Assembly (NCBI GenBank): GCA_011523485.1
Contig: WTGR01000474.1
Location: 1-8,289 of the forward strand
Reading direction: 5' to 3'
Length of the DNA stretch: 8,289 nucleotides
DNA from: Acidobacteriota bacterium
Lineage (GTDB): Bacteria; Acidobacteriota; Vicinamibacteria; Vicinamibacterales; UBA8438
Below are positions 6,255 to 8,289 of this stretch, piece after piece. Each line of letters starts with the position of its first letter. The first letter of the stretch is position 1. The translations under genes were made by a program, and so were the position numbers. Under the pieces are notes generated by a model. It did not search any database. It saw only the letters and a program-made list of their open reading frames with translations, and had not been told where the DNA came from.

Positions 6255-7151
6255 ATGAGATTGCATCTTGCCTGCGTCCTGGCGGCCGCAGCCCTGTTCT
6301 CCCTCGCGGCCTGCGGCGGGAGCGGCGATTCCGGGTCGCGACCGGCGCTTGGTCTGGAGGACATCAGGGAGCTGACCGGCCTGTCCGCGCCGACGGAGAC
6401 CGCGGCGGCGCAGCAGGCACGTCAGCAGGACATCGTCTCGCGCGCCGATTCCCTGGTCGTTTCCACGATGGACACGGAACTCGCGGTTCCGGGGGGCACC
6501 CTCACGGTCCGGCAGGTGTCGGAGTGCTCCGGGACCGAGTGCCAGCTGCTCGACCCCACGACCGGAGCCATCGAAACGGCCGGCCTCGACACGGCCATGG
6601 CCGGGCTCGGCGATGCCGAACCCATCGGCTCGGCGCACGGCGTCACCCTGATGTCGAGAAGCGGGAGCCGGATGGGCGTCGACGCGATCTCGCTCGGCGC
6701 CTGGATGGAGCACGGCTCGTTCGCGCTCAACAACCTGCGCGCGGTCGACGAGGAGGTCCGGGGCGATACCCTGTACGCGGTGGCGCTCGGAGATCTCACC
6801 GATGGCCCGCTGACCGGGTCCGCCACCTGGCTCGGCGTCATGGTGGGAACGCCGATCGCCGGGGACGCTCGCGGCGACCGGCTGGTCGGGACGGCGGCGC
6901 TCAACTACGACATGGCCGCCGGTGCGCTCGATGCCGGGTTCAGCGGCATCAGGAACATCGACCGCGGGATGGCGCATGGCGTCGAGGCGGTGATCTTCTC
7001 CGACCTCGCGGTCGGGCCGGACGGGACCTTCGCAAGAGGCCAGTCGGGCGCGCGCATCCAGGGCGGCTTCCACGGTCCCGGCCACGCCGAGGCGGCGGGG
7101 ATCTTCGAGCACGCCGACATGATCGGCGCGTTCGGCGCGACGCGGCAGTAG
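6255..7151 (+). CDS. TbpB-like beta-barrel lipoprotein (transferrin-binding-protein-B-like domain)
   Basis: A 298-residue lipoprotein. The signal peptide MRLHLACVLAAAALFSLAAC has a lipobox L-A-A-C with Cys20 as the lipidated residue, followed by a Gly/Ser linker. Residues 30-200 show no known motif; a close cysteine pair (Cys91 and Cys96) may form a small disulfide loop. The C-terminal third matches the TbpB beta-barrel pattern: GTAALNYDMAAGALDAGFSG (212-231), then GGFHGPGHAEAAGIFE (270-285) and the closing GAFGATRQ. The G-x-F-x-G-P-x-x-x-E-x-x-G-x-F signature and terminal G-A-F-G-A-x-R are typical of surface lipoproteins related to TbpB and factor H-binding protein. Relatives bind host or environmental proteins or heme, and some are exported by Slam proteins. 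No TonB receptor or Slam gene is visible here. ATG 6255 has GGAGG six bases upstream, a strong start; the frame is open further upstream but the lipoprotein signal fixes this start. Confidence 0.88.
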   Translation: MRLHLACVLAAAALFSLAACGGSGDSGSRPALGLEDIRELTGLSAPTETAAAQQARQQDIVSRADSLVVSTMDTELAVPGGTLTVRQVSECSGTECQLLDPTTGAIETAGLDTAMAGLGDAEPIGSAHGVTLMSRSGSRMGVDAISLGAWMEHGSFALNNLRAVDEEVRGDTLYAVALGDLTDGPLTGSATWLGVMVGTPIAGDARGDRLVGTAALNYDMAAGALDAGFSGIRNIDRGMAHGVEAVIFSDLAVGPDGTFARGQSGARIQGGFHGPGHAEAAGIFEHADMIGAFGATRQ

Positions 7152-7294
7152 GCGCCCGGGCACCCGATAGGGGATCGAAGGAGGCTCCTTCCGGCTATGG
7201 AACCTCGCCTTCCCCTTCCCGCATCCTGCGAGCGCATCCACCAGCGCGCATCCCGGCGGCCGGCACGGAAAACCGCGCCGGATGATCGTTCGAG

Positions 7295-7317
7295 ATGTTC
7301 CGGCAAGACATTTTTTT
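7295..7317 (+). terminator. Weak hairpin followed by a seven-T run
   Basis: ATGTT (7295-7299) pairs with GACAT (7307-7311), with one G-U pair, around the loop CCGGCAA, followed directly by T residues to 7317. The stem is short, but a T-run is rare in this GC-rich DNA. It lies about 145 bases after the lipoprotein stop and could end its transcript. Confidence 0.35.
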
Positions 7318-7378
7318 GCGGTGCCACGCGGGACCACAGGGGGGTCTCCGGGTACCCCGAAGTATCGGGAGGATGACA

Positions 7379-7410
7379 CAAGGCATTGATAACAAACAGT
7401 AAAATGCTTG
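7379..7410. repeat. Imperfect inverted repeat upstream of the AlpA-like gene
   Basis: CAAGGCATT (7379-7387) and AATGCTTG (7403-7410) are reverse complements apart from one extra G in the left arm, separated by 15 AT-rich bases. The right arm overlaps the TTGACA box at 7408-7413. This could be an operator for the AlpA-like protein or a recombination-protein binding site; both are inference. Confidence 0.4.
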
Positions 7411-7435
7411 ACATTGCCCTTCTTGTCCCAAAGAT
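7408..7435 (+). promoter_or_regulatory. Candidate promoter for the AlpA-like gene
   Basis: A perfect -35 box TTGACA (7408-7413) is followed after 16 bases by AAAGAT (7430-7435), a weak -10 box matching three of six positions. Transcription would begin near 7442, about 30 bases before the ATG at 7473. The right arm of the inverted repeat covers the -35 box, which would suit repression. Confidence 0.4.
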
Positions 7436-7472
7436 CGCCTCTCATGGGGCTCGGTTTTGCGGAGAAGGCGTT

Positions 7473-7838
7473 ATGGGCGGAAACGGTAGGGAGCGGTCAA
7501 CGGACCGCGTCGTTGCCAACGACAACCCAACGGCGGAGGCGGCGAAGAACGGGGCGGACGAGACCGGCCGGCCCGATCGGGAGCGCAGGGCTTCCAGCGA
7601 GGCGGACCGCAAGCCACAGGAACTGCTGCGACGCGAAGAGGTGGAACAGCGATTCGGCGTATCGCGCAGCTGGATCTATTGCGAGATGCGTGCCGGCCGA
7701 TTCCCCGAACCGGTAAGGATCGGCAAGCGCGCGGTGAGATGGAAAGTGGTCGATCTGGACGCGTGGGCCGCGGGCAGACCGGTGGCGCACGGCGAGATCG
7801 GTTGCCGCCGGACAGGATTGAGAAAATCCGGCGCGTGA
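7473..7838 (+). CDS. AlpA/excisionase-type helix-turn-helix protein
   Basis: A 121-residue DNA-binding protein. Residues 51-103 form the domain: LLRREEVEQRFGVSRSWIY (51-69) is a MerR-like helix-turn-helix, followed by EMRAGRFPEPVRIGKRAVRW (71-90), whose F-P-x-P-x-x-I-G-x-R-x-x-x-W wing is the hallmark of AlpA-family phage regulators, and VVDLDAWAAGRP (92-103) as the closing helix. AlpA-like proteins activate the integrase or act as excisionases of P4-like elements. The first 50 residues are a charged, probably disordered extension containing VVANDNP, an element often seen in small alphaproteobacterial proteins. ATG 7473 has GGAGAAGG (7461-7468) upstream, a strong ribosome binding site; an upstream in-frame TTG at 7386 falls inside the promoter patch and is rejected. 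The gene converges on the integrase, with a strong hairpin between. Confidence 0.88.
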   Translation: MGGNGRERSTDRVVANDNPTAEAAKNGADETGRPDRERRASSEADRKPQELLRREEVEQRFGVSRSWIYCEMRAGRFPEPVRIGKRAVRWKVVDLDAWAAGRPVAHGEIGCRRTGLRKSGA

Positions 7839-7899
7839 AGCGGGATTCTCTGCCGGGAACATCGCAGCGGAGATCCGGACCGTTAGATGAACGGCCCGG

Positions 7900-7933
7900 C
7901 GCCGGCCCGGGTTCTGCCGCTCCCGGCCCGGCG
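7900..7933. terminator. Strong GC-rich inverted repeat between convergent AlpA-like and integrase genes
   Basis: CGCCGGCCCGGG (7900-7911) and CCCGGCCCGGCG (7922-7933) form a 12-base stem with one mismatch around a 10-base loop. It is centred in the 107-base gap between two convergent stop codons, the expected place for a bidirectional terminator. No U-tract follows on either strand, so a role as a protein or recombination site is not excluded. Confidence 0.5.
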
Positions 7934-7945
7934 ACGATCCCGAGC

Positions 7946-8289
7946 CTATGAAGGCAGTGGCAGCGCCTCCGAAGCATCGCCGGTTACGAAGTCCGCCCAG
8001 GCCTGCATAAGGACGCGCCGCTTCTCTATCAGGTCGGAGCGGGCATATGCCTGCTCGACCGACGATCCCACCGCGTGCGCCAGTGACAGCTCCATGACGG
8101 CATGCGGTGCCGACGTGCATTCGGCGGCCCAGTCCCGGAACGCCGAGCGAAACCCGTGCACGGTCGAACGTTCGGCGAGACCGGTCTTGCGCAGCACTTG
8201 CGTCAGCGTCATGTCGCTCATCGGGTGACCTCGCTTCACCGACGAAGGGAAGATCAGCCCCGACCCGTCGCGGAGAACGCGAGCTTGCT
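7946..8289 (-). CDS. P4-type tyrosine recombinase/integrase, C-terminal 113 residues (partial at 5' end)
   Basis: The frame is open from the window end to TAG at 7946-7948. It reads through SGLIFPSS, then SDMTLTQVLRK, VHGFRSAFRDWAAE, LSLAHAVGSSVEQAYARSDL and RRVLMQAWADFV. This is the end of the catalytic domain of P4-like (DUF4102-type) phage integrases. In visible-residue numbering, the box II pair is His44 and Arg47 (H-G-F-R), the next histidine is His71 in LAH, and the DNA-attacking tyrosine is Tyr81 in AYARSD, so every catalytic residue that should lie in this part is present. The first arginine, the lysine and the N-terminal arm-binding domain lie right of the window. The protein catalyses site-specific integration and excision. 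A GTG at 8239 is internal, not the start, because upstream residues also fit the family. The length and ending are normal, so the visible part shows no sign of decay. Confidence 0.92.
   Translation of the reverse strand, partial: QARVLRDGSGLIFPSSVKRGHPMSDMTLTQVLRKTGLAERSTVHGFRSAFRDWAAECTSAPHAVMELSLAHAVGSSVEQAYARSDLIEKRRVLMQAWADFVTGDASEALPLPS

Larger units (their letters stand above)
7152..7472. other. Gene-free region between lipoprotein and AlpA-like gene
   Basis: These 321 bases hold no convincing gene on either strand. From left to right they contain a dyad GAAGGAG-G-CTCCTTC (7177-7191) just after the lipoprotein gene, a weak hairpin with a T-run (7295-7317), a short hairpin CCCGA-AGTA-TCGGG (7356-7369), and an AT-richer patch (about 7373-7430) with an imperfect inverted repeat and a TTGACA box. 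No tRNA gene that could serve as an attachment site is visible. The composition change in the last 100 bases fits either a promoter region or the edge of an inserted element. Confidence 0.6.
7473..8289. mobile_element. Part of an integrated P4-like element (AlpA-like gene plus integrase)
   Basis: An AlpA-type regulator next to a P4-type tyrosine recombinase is the standard recombination module of integrative islands and satellite prophages. The integrase is cut by the window end and no att repeat or tRNA is visible, so neither boundary can be placed. Integrases of this group usually begin close to the att site, which would put one boundary to the right of the window and the body of the element to the left. 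The limits given cover only the recognisable module. Confidence 0.55.

Noticed and set aside
3688..6258. 856-residue plus-strand open frame
   Set aside because: Overlaps the solute-binding protein in another frame and the peptidase on the opposite strand. Its Arg/Gly-rich content and lack of motifs mark it as a shadow.
5892..7445. 517-residue minus-strand frame opposite the lipoprotein
   Set aside because: No recognisable motif; the plus strand has a lipobox, a strong ribosome binding site and TbpB-type motifs.
7386..7472. Upstream TTG start extending the AlpA-like protein by 29 residues
   Set aside because: It would place the start inside the AT-rich dyad and promoter patch; ATG 7473 has a strong GGAGAAGG site.
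1..8289. CRISPR array or long direct repeats
   Set aside because: No regularly spaced repeats were seen on reading either strand; only short dyads and 7-mer repeats are present.

Overview
This window is very GC-rich DNA with strong G/C bias at third codon positions. The gene styles point to an alphaproteobacterium: a P4-type integrase, an AlpA-like protein with an ANDNP N-terminus, and a TbpB-like lipoprotein. The species cannot be fixed from the sequence. All functions below come from reading motifs by eye; no database search was possible.

Left part (1-1832). The window opens with the last 29 codons of an OmpR/PhoB-type response regulator, followed by two adjacent GC-rich hairpins. Next is an uncharacterised 246-residue protein whose C-terminal half resembles a HEPN domain. 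It converges on a small four-helix membrane protein on the minus strand, with a probable shared terminator between them. A 336-base gene-free region, less GC-rich in its middle, separates the membrane protein gene from the next unit.

Middle part (1833-4777). Three plus-strand genes form an obvious operon: a SnoaL-like (NTF2 fold) protein, a cytochrome P450 whose ATG directly follows the preceding stop, and a secreted family-3 solute-binding protein that overlaps the P450 stop by ATGA. No permease, ATPase, ferredoxin or reductase gene is visible. The unit could pair recognition of a small molecule in the periplasm with its oxidation in the cytoplasm, but the substrate is unknown.

Right part (4778-8289). 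A trypsin-like serine peptidase without a signal peptide lies on the minus strand, with a complete His-Asp-Ser triad and a more AT-tolerant codon usage than its neighbours. It is divergent from a surface-type lipoprotein ending in a TbpB-like beta-barrel domain. Then comes a 321-base non-coding stretch with a weak terminator and an AT-richer patch carrying an imperfect dyad and a TTGACA box. It leads into an AlpA/excisionase-type DNA-binding protein, which converges on the C-terminal third of a P4-type tyrosine recombinase cut by the window end. This marks the edge of an integrated element. Because such integrases usually start next to the att site, the boundary is more likely beyond the right edge, so some genes to the left may be cargo; this is inference.

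The items most worth following up are the SnoaL-P450-binding protein operon, the HEPN-like protein, the signal-less trypsin-like peptidase beside a TbpB-like lipoprotein, and the AlpA/integrase module. None can be claimed as a new system from sequence alone.
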